Of a stretch of 64,000 nucleotides of DNA, positions 9,032 to 16,590 are shown piece by piece. Made by a program: the position numbers and the translations under genes. The notes beneath the pieces were generated by a model. That model was not told where the DNA came from. It saw nothing but the letters and a program-made list of their open reading frames with translations, and made no database searches. The stretch's first letter is position 1. Each line of letters opens with the position of its first letter. Origin of the DNA: Streptomyces tailanensis (lineage in GTDB: Bacteria > Actinomycetota > Actinomycetes > Streptomycetales > Streptomycetaceae); assembly GCF_008386495.1 (NCBI RefSeq), contig NZ_VTHJ01000006.1, positions 1-64,000 on the forward strand, written 5' to 3'.

Positions 9032-10518
9032 AGCTGGATCCAGGTGGTCTTGAGCTCGGTGTACTTCTCCAGGGCGTGGGCGGACTTGTCCCGTCCGTTG
9101 CCCGACTGCTTCATCCCGCCGAAGGGGACGGTGAGGTCGCCCTCCTCGTAGCAGTTGACCCAGACGGTCCCGGCCTTCAGCGCGCGGGAGACCTTGTGGG
9201 CGAGGGACAGGTCGGAGGTCCACAGGCCCGCGGCGAGGCCGTACTCGGTGGCGTTGGCCAGTCGTACCGCCTCGTCGAGGTCGTCGAAGGCGAGGATGGA
9301 GAGTACGGGTCCGAAGATCTCCTCGCGGGCCAGACGCATGCCGGGGTCCACGTGGTCGAAGACGGTCGGTTCCAGGAAGCTGCCGCCGGTGTCGGTGAGG
9401 ATGCGCGAGCCTCCAGTGAGCAGCCTCGCGCCCGCCGCCAGGCCGGTGCCGATGTGCTCCCGTACGCGCGTGAGGTGGTCCTCTCCGACCAGGGCGCCCA
9501 TCTCGGTGGCCGGGTCGAGCGGGTCGCCGACGCGTAGTTCGCGGGCCCGGCGTACGACGGCCTCGGTGACCTGTTCGGCGATGGAGGAGTGGACGAGGAG
9601 CCGGGAGGGGGCGGTGCACATCTCGCCCTGGTTGAAGAAGATGCCCCAGGCGGCGGTGGCTGCGGCCTTGTCCAGGTCGGGGGCGTCCGGGAGGACGATG
9701 TTGGGTGACTTGCCGCCCAGTTCCAGCCAGACGCGCTTGAGGTTGGAGTCGGCGGCGTAGTGGAGGAAGTGGCGGCCCACGGCGGTGGAGCCGGTGAAGG
9801 CTAGGACGTCCACGTCGGGGTGGAGCCCGAGGGCGCGACCCGCCACCGGCCCTCTGCCGTTGACGACGTTGAGCACGCCCGGCGGCAGCCCGGCCTCCGT
9901 CGCGAGGCGGCCGAGGAGGAGGGCCGACAGGGGTGAGTTCTCGGAGGGTTTCAGGACCACCGTGCAGCCGGCGGCCAGCGCGGGCGCGACCTTCCAACTC
10001 GCCAGGGTGAGGGGGAAGTTCCAGGGCACGACGGCGCCGACCACACCGGCCGGTTCCCGGGTGACGAGGGCGAGGGCGTCCGGCGCGGTGTGAGGGGACT
10101 CGTCGGTGAGTTTGTCGGCCAGTTGCCCGTACCAGCGGAAGGTGTTGATGGCGGCCCGCAGTTCGATGCCGTACGCGTCCGTGATGGGTTTGCCCATCTC
10201 CAGGCTGACGGCCAGGGCCAGTGACTCCCGCTGCGCTTCGAGCAGTTCGGCGAGGCGCAGCAGGATCCGGCCGCGCTCGGCGGGTGCCAGGCGCGGCCAG
10301 GGTCCGGCGTCGAAGGCCCGCCGGGCGGCTGCCACGGCCGCGTCGATCTCGGCGGGCCCGCCGTCGGCTACCTCGGCGACGGCCTGGCCGTCGCCTGGTG
10401 AGACGACGGCGAAGGTGCCGCCGCCACCCGGTTCGTCGGCGCCGTCGATGTGGTGCGCGCCGGGTATCACGAGCGCCTTGGCGCGGCGGAGCCACTCGTC
10501 GTGGGTGGCGGCGGGCAT
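9028..10518 (-). CDS. Aldehyde dehydrogenase (PuuC-like)
   Basis: A 496-residue NAD(P)-dependent aldehyde dehydrogenase. The general-base glutamate lies in LELGGKSPNIV and the catalytic Cys in NQGEMCTAPSRLL. The ATG at 10518 has GGAGG upstream; an in-frame extension to 10620 has no such support. Position next to a PuuD-like hydrolase and presence of a GS-like ligase in the locus recall gamma-glutamylaminobutyraldehyde dehydrogenase PuuC, but ALDH substrate cannot be read from sequence. It is seventh of eight genes in the predicted leftward operon, 105 bases after the FAH gene. Confidence 0.85.
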   Translation of the reverse strand: MPAATHDEWLRRAKALVIPGAHHIDGADEPGGGGTFAVVSPGDGQAVAEVADGGPAEIDAAVAAARRAFDAGPWPRLAPAERGRILLRLAELLEAQRESLALAVSLEMGKPITDAYGIELRAAINTFRWYGQLADKLTDESPHTAPDALALVTREPAGVVGAVVPWNFPLTLASWKVAPALAAGCTVVLKPSENSPLSALLLGRLATEAGLPPGVLNVVNGRGPVAGRALGLHPDVDVLAFTGSTAVGRHFLHYAADSNLKRVWLELGGKSPNIVLPDAPDLDKAAATAAWGIFFNQGEMCTAPSRLLVHSSIAEQVTEAVVRRARELRVGDPLDPATEMGALVGEDHLTRVREHIGTGLAAGARLLTGGSRILTDTGGSFLEPTVFDHVDPGMRLAREEIFGPVLSILAFDDLDEAVRLANATEYGLAAGLWTSDLSLAHKVSRALKAGTVWVNCYEEGDLTVPFGGMKQSGNGRDKSAHALEKYTELKTTWIQL

Positions 10519-10623
10519 GGGGGCCTCCAGAGCAGGTCGGTTAGAGGTGAGGTCGAACAATGCGTGGGCGGCACCGCCTGTCTTCGGCGGATGCCGGAGG
10601 TGTCCGCTCAGTCGCGGCACACC

Positions 10624-11469
10624 TCAGCGACGCGGCGCCCTGACGCCGCGGAACTCCCAGTCGCCGCCGAGCGCGGTGGACAGGACCTCCTCGGACTCGG
10701 TGGGCTGGGCGCCCACGTCGGTCCGTACGGGGGCCGGGCCGGTGACGATGCGGTTGGTGAGCCGACCGAGGCCCTCCACCTCCACCTCGACGACATCACC
10801 CGGCTGGACGGGACGGGAGTTGGCCGGGGTGCCGGACAGCAGCACGTCACCCGGGTACAGGGTGATCGTGCGGGCGATGTCGGCGACGAGGTAGTGCATG
10901 TCCCACTTCATCTCGTCGGTCGAACCGTCCTGGACGACCTCGCCGTTGACATACGTCCGCAGCCGCTTGCCGCGGAAGTCCCAGTCGGTGACCAGGCCGG
11001 GCCCGAGCGGGCAGAGGGTGTCGGAGCCCTTCACCCGGAGCATCGAGCCGGCGTCGGTGTCACGGAAGTCGTGCAGGCCGTAGTCGTTGGCGACCGTGTA
11101 GCCGGCGATGTACTCCCCCGCCTCCTCGGGCGCGATGTTCCGCGCCGTCCTGCCGATGACGATGGCGACTTCGCCCTCGTAGTTGAGCCATTTGCAGCCC
11201 TCGGGGCGGACGATCGCGCCCTGGTGGGAGTTGAGGGAGGAGGTCGGCTTGTGGAAGTAGGTGGGCGTCTCGGGCAGTTCGATCTGGAACTCGTCGACGC
11301 GGCTGCGGTGGTTGAGGTGGACCGCGATCACCTTGGAAGGGACGACCGGCGGCAGGTGCTGTGCCTCCTCGATCTTCACACGGCGGCCGTCCCCGGCGAC
11401 GAGTTCGTCCCCGTCGACGGTGACCTGGACGGCGGCGCCGTCGAGGAGGATGCGGCGGTATTCGGGCAT
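10624..11469 (-). CDS. Fumarylacetoacetate-hydrolase-family enzyme
   Basis: A 281-residue FAH-domain protein. Conserved segments include GYTVANDYGLHDFRD, SDTLCPLGPGLV and DVLLSGTPANSRPVQPGDVVEVEV, which carry the acidic metal ligands of the family. Homologues include HpaG-type decarboxylase/isomerases and 2-hydroxy-dienoate hydratases or hydrolases that act after extradiol ring cleavage. Start ATG 11469 has a GGAG upstream. It lies 10 bases after the extradiol dioxygenase gene, so a role late in meta-cleavage is strongly suggested by context. Confidence 0.85.
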   Translation of the reverse strand: MPEYRRILLDGAAVQVTVDGDELVAGDGRRVKIEEAQHLPPVVPSKVIAVHLNHRSRVDEFQIELPETPTYFHKPTSSLNSHQGAIVRPEGCKWLNYEGEVAIVIGRTARNIAPEEAGEYIAGYTVANDYGLHDFRDTDAGSMLRVKGSDTLCPLGPGLVTDWDFRGKRLRTYVNGEVVQDGSTDEMKWDMHYLVADIARTITLYPGDVLLSGTPANSRPVQPGDVVEVEVEGLGRLTNRIVTGPAPVRTDVGAQPTESEEVLSTALGGDWEFRGVRAPRR

Positions 11470-11479
11470 GGGTGGGCTC

Positions 11480-12424
11480 CTAGATACGGCTGTGAGGGGT
11501 GCGCGGGGTGGAGGCGGCGGGCAGGCCGGTGCCGGTCCAGCCGTCGGCCGGGCGGTCGAACCAGAGGTGGACCTGGCCGGTACCGATGGAGTTCTCGTAC
11601 TCGCCGTACTGGCGGGCCTTGGCCACGCACGCCTGCTCGCCGAGGGCACCGGCCATCATCAGGTAGTGGAAGAACTTCGCCTCGGGCTTGAACTTCCAGA
11701 ACTCGTCCATGGTGTCGAGGACCTTGTCGTGCCGGCCCTCCTTGAACCAGGCGATCCGCTTGTAGTCCGCCTCGCGGGCCTCCGGCGTGAAGATGTGCAC
11801 CGGGTCGCTCGCCTCGTGGTCGCGCAGCTCGCGCAGCGGCCAGAAGGTGTGCGAGAGCGCGCCGGAGGCGATGAGCAGGACCCGGCGGCCGGGCGTGGCC
11901 GCGATACCGTCCGCGAGGGCGCGGCCCAGCCGCAGATGGTCCTCCATGTCCCCGGTCTGGCAGACCCCGATGGTCACCCACCGCTTGTCGGGCAGCCCCT
12001 CCCCCAGGAACTTCCAGAGGTTGATCGTGGCGTAGTAGATCGGCAGGTACTCGTCCTCGATCGCGGTGATCCAGGTGCCGTGCCGGTCGGCGAACTTCTC
12101 GATGTTGTACGCGAGTTCGGGGTCGCCGGGAAAGTCGTACGGCATCCTGCACATGCCGCGCGGCAGTTCCTCGGAAGTGAACAGCCCGGCGCGCCGCTGC
12201 TGGGCGGTCACGACGAACTCAACGGTGGTGGCCCAGTGGGAGTCGAGGACGACGACGGTGTCGTATTCGTTGGCGGCATCCCCCTCGAAGACGTCCCGGC
12301 GGAGTTCCCGGAGCCCGGTCACGAGGGTGATCTCCTTGCCCTCGTTGAGCTCCAGCCGGTCGGCCTCGGGCAGCACGATGGTGGGGACGTGGGCGAGCAG
12401 GCCCGCCCCGACGATCTCACCCAT
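11480..12424 (-). CDS. Class III extradiol ring-cleavage dioxygenase (LigB/HpaD-like)
   Basis: A 314-residue member of the LigB superfamily of non-haem Fe(II) extradiol dioxygenases. Candidate metal ligands are His in GLLAHVP (residue ~11), His in VLDSHW (~62) and a later Glu; ASGALSHTF holds a further conserved His. The closest recognised function is homoprotocatechuate (3,4-dihydroxyphenylacetate) 2,3-dioxygenase. The gene overlaps the upstream aldehyde dehydrogenase by 8 bases. The order dioxygenase, semialdehyde dehydrogenase, FAH hydrolase is the core of the homoprotocatechuate meta pathway. A different catechol-like substrate is possible. Confidence 0.85.
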   Translation of the reverse strand: MGEIVGAGLLAHVPTIVLPEADRLELNEGKEITLVTGLRELRRDVFEGDAANEYDTVVVLDSHWATTVEFVVTAQQRRAGLFTSEELPRGMCRMPYDFPGDPELAYNIEKFADRHGTWITAIEDEYLPIYYATINLWKFLGEGLPDKRWVTIGVCQTGDMEDHLRLGRALADGIAATPGRRVLLIASGALSHTFWPLRELRDHEASDPVHIFTPEAREADYKRIAWFKEGRHDKVLDTMDEFWKFKPEAKFFHYLMMAGALGEQACVAKARQYGEYENSIGTGQVHLWFDRPADGWTGTGLPAASTPRTPHSRI

Positions 12425-13877
12425 GGGACGTCCACCCTCCAGGTGCGGTGACGGTGTTCTTCAGGTCGCAGTAGAAGTCGAAGCTCCAGGTGCCGCCCTC
12501 CCGGCCGACACCGGACTGACGGGAGCCGCCGAAGGGCGCCTGAAGGTCGCGTACGAAGAAGCAGTTGACCCAGACCGTGCCCGCGACCAGCTGTGCGGCG
12601 ACCCGTTCGGCGCGCTCGGGGTTGCCGGTGGCGAGGGTGGCGGCGAGTCCGAAGCGGGTGTCGTTGGCCAGCCGGATCGCCTCCTCCTCGGTGGCGAAGG
12701 TCTGGAGGGTCAGGACCGGCCCGAAGACCTCCTCCTGCACGATCTCCGAGTCCTGGGCGACATCGGTGAGGAGGGTCGGTGCGTAGTACTGGCCGTCCTT
12801 GCGGTGCCCGCCGATGACCGCCCGTGCCCCGGCCGCGACCGCCCGCCGCACGAATCCGTCGATCTTCTCCAGCTGGCGGGGATGGATGTTGGGCCCGATG
12901 TCGGTGGCCTCGTCCCTCGGGTCGCCCTGCCGCAGACCGGACGCCTTCTCGGCGAACCGGCGGGTGAACTCCTCGGCGACCGACTCCTCGACAAGGAAGC
13001 GGGTGGCGGCGAGGCAGACCTGCCCGGCGTTGTCGTACTGCTCCACCGCGAGGTCCACGGCGATGTCCAGGTCAGCGTCCGCGAACACCAACAGCGGTGA
13101 TTTGCCGCCGAGTTCGAGGCTGAGCGGCGTGAGGTTGGCGGCGGCGGACTCCGCGATGCGCTTGGCGGTCGGCACGGACCCCGTGAAGCTGATGCGCCGT
13201 ACGTCCGGGTGCGAGGTGAGCGCGTCGCCGATCTCGGCGCCGTAGCCCTGTACGACATTGAGGACACCGGCCGGAAGCCCGGCCTCGGCGGCGATGTCGG
13301 CGAGGAGCGACGCGGTCAGCGGCGACCACTCGGCGGGCTTGAGGACGACGGTGTTACCGGCGGCCAGGGCCGGCGCCACCTTCCACGTCGCCAGCATCAA
13401 CGGCGCGTTCCACGGCGTGATCAGCACACACGGGCCCGCCGGATCCCAGCTGACGTGGTTCTTGTGACCCCGGGTCTCGAAGTCCTCGTGCTCCAGCGAC
13501 AGCAGCCAGTCCGCGAAGAACCGGAAGTTGTGCGCCACCCGGGGCATCACGCCCCGCCGGTGCGAACGCAGCAGCGCCCCGTTGTCCGTCGTCTCGACGA
13601 TCGCCAGCTCTTCGAGCCGCTTCTCGACCCCGTCGGCGATGGCGTGCAGGATGCGGGCGCGTTCGGCACGGGAGGTTGCCGCCCAGGCGGGAAACGCCTC
13701 ACGAGCTGCGGCAACAGCGGCTTCGGCCTCGACCGGCCCGCCGCGAGCGATCTCGCCGAGGGGCTGGCCGTCGATGGGCGAGACGTCGGTGAAGGTCTCG
13801 GCGGAGGGGATGCGGCGACCGCCGATCCAGTGGCGGGTGTCGACGGAGACTCCGGCGACGATGGTTTTCTCAGACAT
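12417..13877 (-). CDS. Aldehyde dehydrogenase (HpaE-like)
   Basis: A 486-residue ALDH with base motif LELGGKSPLLVF and catalytic Cys in NAGQVCLAATRFLV. Sequence and position beside a HpaD-like dioxygenase suggest a 5-carboxymethyl-2-hydroxymuconate-semialdehyde-type dehydrogenase. The ATG at 13877 is preceded by TGGAGCC. Between this gene and the upstream acetoacetate-decarboxylase-family gene lies a copy of a dispersed repeat (13912-13985). The repeat might uncouple expression of the first three genes from the rest. Confidence 0.85.
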   Translation of the reverse strand: MSEKTIVAGVSVDTRHWIGGRRIPSAETFTDVSPIDGQPLGEIARGGPVEAEAAVAAAREAFPAWAATSRAERARILHAIADGVEKRLEELAIVETTDNGALLRSHRRGVMPRVAHNFRFFADWLLSLEHEDFETRGHKNHVSWDPAGPCVLITPWNAPLMLATWKVAPALAAGNTVVLKPAEWSPLTASLLADIAAEAGLPAGVLNVVQGYGAEIGDALTSHPDVRRISFTGSVPTAKRIAESAAANLTPLSLELGGKSPLLVFADADLDIAVDLAVEQYDNAGQVCLAATRFLVEESVAEEFTRRFAEKASGLRQGDPRDEATDIGPNIHPRQLEKIDGFVRRAVAAGARAVIGGHRKDGQYYAPTLLTDVAQDSEIVQEEVFGPVLTLQTFATEEEAIRLANDTRFGLAATLATGNPERAERVAAQLVAGTVWVNCFFVRDLQAPFGGSRQSGVGREGGTWSFDFYCDLKNTVTAPGGWTSHG

Positions 13878-13911
13878 GAAGATGGCTCCAGATGTACGAA
13901 GAGGGGAACGG

Positions 13912-13985
13912 CCGCGCCCCTTAAGGGGCGCGGGGCTGTGACATTTGCGGCTCCGCCGCGTGGGCGCGACCAGCCACAAACAACC
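13912..13985 (-). repeat. Dispersed intergenic repeat, copy A (long form)
   Basis: It contains a perfect palindrome with 9-base arms (13912-13920 and 13925-13933) around TTAA, then a stretch nearly identical, in reverse complement, to copy D at 55874-55962. Both contain CGCCCACGCGGCGGAGCCGC followed by AAATGTC. In the direction of transcription it lies between two co-directional genes, as do the other three copies. Confidence 0.8.
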
Positions 13986-14003
13986 CACGCTCCGAAACCG
14001 GCC

Positions 14004-14816
14004 CTACTCGGCAGACGCTTCCGACGTCCCGGACACCAGCAGCCGCCCGCCGTCCCAGACGACACCCACCTGCCGGTAATACGCGGCTATCGGCTCCCGG
14101 ATCTCCAGCCGAGCAAGTTCCTCCGTAGGCGCCTCGAACAGCTCCAACTCCGCGTCCCCCACCCACGCCTGCCCGCCCTCGAACGAAGCCGCCCCGGACT
14201 CGATCAACTCGTCCAGCGCCAACCCCTTCCCCTTCTCGATCGACGGCAGCCAGCGATGATGAGCCATGGGATGCCCGTTCACGAACCCATTCGTCTCCGA
14301 CGGCTCCCGGAGCGTCACGACGGTCTGGGCCAACCGGCGGTCGGCGGCGGCCAAGGTCGCCCCGAACCTCGCCCCCGCCGAGATCCGCGGAGCGGGCCCG
14401 TACGGATGCGGCCGCGTCTGATGGATGGACCCGAGCTTCTTCGGGTACCCCTGGTGCAGCCCGCGGGCGATCGCGAAGTCCTTGTCGACCCAGATGTAGA
14501 CGCACCGCGAGTACGTCCGCCCCTTGTACTGACAGCGGACGACCGCGAAGGCCTCCTTGTACTGGGAGAGCACCGGATCGAGCAGCTCCGCGCCGGACGC
14601 CGAGCAGGACTGCCAGTCGGCCCAGATCAGCGCGACCGCACCCGGGTCGTCGTCGGCCAACTCCAGCGGCTCGGGCAGCAGTTCACGTACCCGGGCGGGA
14701 TCGGTCCGGTACTCGACGGTCAGCAGGTCCCCGGAGTAGCGCCAGGGCGGGGACGGGATGAGTGACGAGGCACCGCTCGCCGTCTTGGGGTGGAAGTATC
14801 CACGGACACTGGTCAT
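14004..14816 (-). CDS. Acetoacetate decarboxylase family protein
   Basis: A 270-residue ADC-family protein. The active-site region GYPKKLGSIHQ (about residue 118) keeps the paired lysines that form the Schiff base in acetoacetate decarboxylase. Actinobacterial ADC-like proteins often act as decarboxylases, hydratases or aldolase-like enzymes on 2-oxo acids, so the reaction is not fixed. It lies 21 bases downstream of the ferredoxin reductase gene in the leftward operon and could process a ring-cleavage product or a 2-oxo acid. ATG 14816 is the only good start. Confidence 0.8.
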   Translation of the reverse strand: MTSVRGYFHPKTASGASSLIPSPPWRYSGDLLTVEYRTDPARVRELLPEPLELADDDPGAVALIWADWQSCSASGAELLDPVLSQYKEAFAVVRCQYKGRTYSRCVYIWVDKDFAIARGLHQGYPKKLGSIHQTRPHPYGPAPRISAGARFGATLAAADRRLAQTVVTLREPSETNGFVNGHPMAHHRWLPSIEKGKGLALDELIESGAASFEGGQAWVGDAELELFEAPTEELARLEIREPIAAYYRQVGVVWDGGRLLVSGTSEASAE

Positions 14817-14837
14817 GACGAAGGTTCCTTACCTTGC

Positions 14838-16106
14838 TCACGCGGTGAGGGCGGGCTGCTTGAGCAGCTGGGCGCGGTACTTGGCGGCGCCCATCGCGGC
14901 GGCCTGTCCGCCGAGGGCGACGACACCGACCAGGTGGCCGCCGCGGTGGTAGCCGAACAGGACGTCCCCGTCCCGGTCGCCGTCCGGATCGCCGTCCAGG
15001 ACGCGGACATCGCCCTTGCCGAGGGCCGGCGCCCCGAAGGACTGCAACCGGAAGTCGTGCTGGTCGCTCCAGAAGGTGGGCAGCGGCGCGAAGGCCGGCA
15101 GGCAGACCTCGAATCCGGCGAGCTGGGCGGTGAGCACCTTGGCGGCGTGCTTGGCGGTGTCCGTGGGAATGGACCAGTGCTCGACGCGGCGCGGCACCCC
15201 GTCGTAGCGGGCGTTGGGGAAGCGGGCCACGTCACCCACCGCGACGACGTACGGAAGTCCGCCGACTCTCAGCTGCTCGTCGGTCAGTGCTCCGTCCGTG
15301 AGGTCGAGCCGGTTGCCATCGAGCCATTCGGTGTTGGCGACCGAGCCGACGGACTCGACGACCACGTCGGCGGGGAGCACGCGGCCGTCGCTCAGGACGA
15401 CGCCGGTGACCCGGTCTTCACCCCCCTCGGCACCCCCGACGCCCTCGAACCCGGCGACGCCCGTGCCGAGCGCGAAGCGCACCCCGCGTTCCTCGTGGCG
15501 CCGCAGCAGGGCTCGGGCGGGGGCTTCACCGAGGGGTCCGACCATCGGCAGGGGCAGGGGATCGACGACGGTCACCTCCCGGACGCCGAGTCCCACGGCG
15601 GTGGCAGCGACCTCGCAGCCGATGAAGCCGGCGCCGATCACGACCACGCGGACGCCGGGCCGGGTGAGCGCGTCGCGCAGGGCCTGGGCGTCGGCGAGCG
15701 TACGGACGGTGTGGCGGCCCTCTGTCGGGCCGGGGCAGCCGAGCCGTCGCGGTCGCATGCCGGTGGCGACGACCAGGCCGTCGAAAGCGAGGGTGGATCC
15801 GTCGGCCAGGTCCAGGGTCCGTTCGGCGAGGCGGGCCGCGGCGACGGGGCTGCCGAGCCGCCATTCGACGTCGGCCGCGGCCGCCTTGGGCGTGAACGCC
15901 AGGGAGTCGAAGGAAGCCTTGCCGGCCAGGACCTCCTTGGACAGCGGCGGCCTGTTGTACGGCATGTGCGGCTCGTCGCCGACCACGGTGATCGCGCCGG
16001 TCCAGCCGGCGGCGCGCAGTTGTTCGGCAGCGCGCAGACCCCCCATGGAGGCGCCTGCGACGACGACACGACCGGTCACGGGCACAGGCGAGGGCGCGGC
16101 GGGCAC
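14838..16106 (-). CDS. FAD-dependent ferredoxin reductase
   Basis: A 422-residue pyridine-nucleotide-disulphide-type reductase. Two dinucleotide-binding motifs are visible: VVVAGASMGGLRAAEQL at the N-terminus for FAD, and VVVIGAGFIGCEVAATA near residue 150 for NAD(P)H. The YNRPPLSKEVL segment is typical of rubredoxin/ferredoxin reductases of P450 and Rieske systems. The GTG start at 16106 lies one base after the ferredoxin stop, so the two are coupled. It should pass electrons from NAD(P)H to the adjacent ferredoxin, and so to the P450 at 18022. Confidence 0.9.
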   Translation of the reverse strand: MPAAPSPVPVTGRVVVAGASMGGLRAAEQLRAAGWTGAITVVGDEPHMPYNRPPLSKEVLAGKASFDSLAFTPKAAAADVEWRLGSPVAAARLAERTLDLADGSTLAFDGLVVATGMRPRRLGCPGPTEGRHTVRTLADAQALRDALTRPGVRVVVIGAGFIGCEVAATAVGLGVREVTVVDPLPLPMVGPLGEAPARALLRRHEERGVRFALGTGVAGFEGVGGAEGGEDRVTGVVLSDGRVLPADVVVESVGSVANTEWLDGNRLDLTDGALTDEQLRVGGLPYVVAVGDVARFPNARYDGVPRRVEHWSIPTDTAKHAAKVLTAQLAGFEVCLPAFAPLPTFWSDQHDFRLQSFGAPALGKGDVRVLDGDPDGDRDGDVLFGYHRGGHLVGVVALGGQAAAMGAAKYRAQLLKQPALTA

Positions 16107-16107
16107 G

Positions 16108-16296
16108 TCAGGCCTCGATCCGGATGGCCTGGAGCGGGCACACGTCCGCCGCCTCCTCGACCTCGTCGCGCAGCGATTCGTCGGGGTCGGAGACGTACAG
16201 CAGACGCCCCTCGTCGTCCATCGAGAAGACATCGGGGGAGGCGAAGACGCACTGGCCGTGGTCCTGGCACTTGTTCATGTCGACGACGACCTTCAT
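16108..16296 (-). CDS. Small P450-type ferredoxin
   Basis: A 62-residue ferredoxin. The first cluster motif is CQDHGQC, in which the second cysteine of the classical CxxCxxC motif is replaced by His; the distal motif is VCPLQAI. This CxxHxxC...CP arrangement is common among actinobacterial P450 redox partners, which usually carry a [3Fe-4S] cluster. ATG 16296 has AGGAGG upstream. It is the first gene of the leftward operon and lies directly next to its reductase. Divergence from the P450 gene supports a three-component monooxygenase. Confidence 0.92.
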   Translation of the reverse strand: MKVVVDMNKCQDHGQCVFASPDVFSMDDEGRLLYVSDPDESLRDEVEEAADVCPLQAIRIEA

Positions 16297-16387
16297 GGCC
16301 GGTCCTCCTGGAGGTGAGGGCGTCGGAGCGGGGGTGAAGGAGGGAAGAGGGACCCGGCCGCGCGGGTGGCGCCGGGCCCCGGCCAAA

Positions 16388-16417
16388 GGGGTGCGGGACC
16401 ACAAGGGACCGCACCCC
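16388..16417. other. Hairpin in leader of ferredoxin operon
   Basis: Complementary 9-base arms GGGGTGCGG (16388-16396) and CCGCACCCC (16409-16417) with a 12-base loop. It lies downstream of the predicted leftward start point, so it would fold in the 5' leader of the ferredoxin mRNA. It could stabilise or attenuate that mRNA. Confidence 0.4.
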
Positions 16418-16424
16418 CTAACTC

Positions 16425-16467
16425 GTTTGGCTTCAAACAAGGTAGGCGGACCAGGAACCCTGGTCAA
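16425..16467 (-). promoter_or_regulatory. Leftward promoter and operator O1
   Basis: Read leftward, TTGACC (16467-16462) and TACCTT (16444-16439) are separated by 17 bases. Immediately after the -10 box is the palindrome GTTTG-N4-CAAAC (16425-16438), overlapping the expected start point. Within the promoter spacer lies a second palindrome, GACCAGG-AAC-CCTGGTC (16449-16465). The arrangement suggests repression of the ferredoxin-to-hydrolase operon. Confidence 0.65.
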
Positions 16468-16503
16468 TATCTATCCCCATGGATAATTTCTTTCCGTAGC
16501 CCC

Positions 16504-16544
16504 TTGCAGGGCGAGCCACCCCCTCTTACCGTTTGGCATCAAAT
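16504..16544 (+). promoter_or_regulatory. Rightward promoter and operator O2
   Basis: TTGCAG (16504-16509) and TACCGT (16527-16532) are 17 bases apart. GTTTG-GCAT-CAAAT (16531-16544) overlaps the end of the -10 box and copies operator O1 in sequence and placement. It would control the GS-like ligase and P450 genes. Confidence 0.6.
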
Positions 16545-16590
16545 AAACGGCCCAGGGTCGTGACCCCATCACCTGTCCGAGGAGACATCG

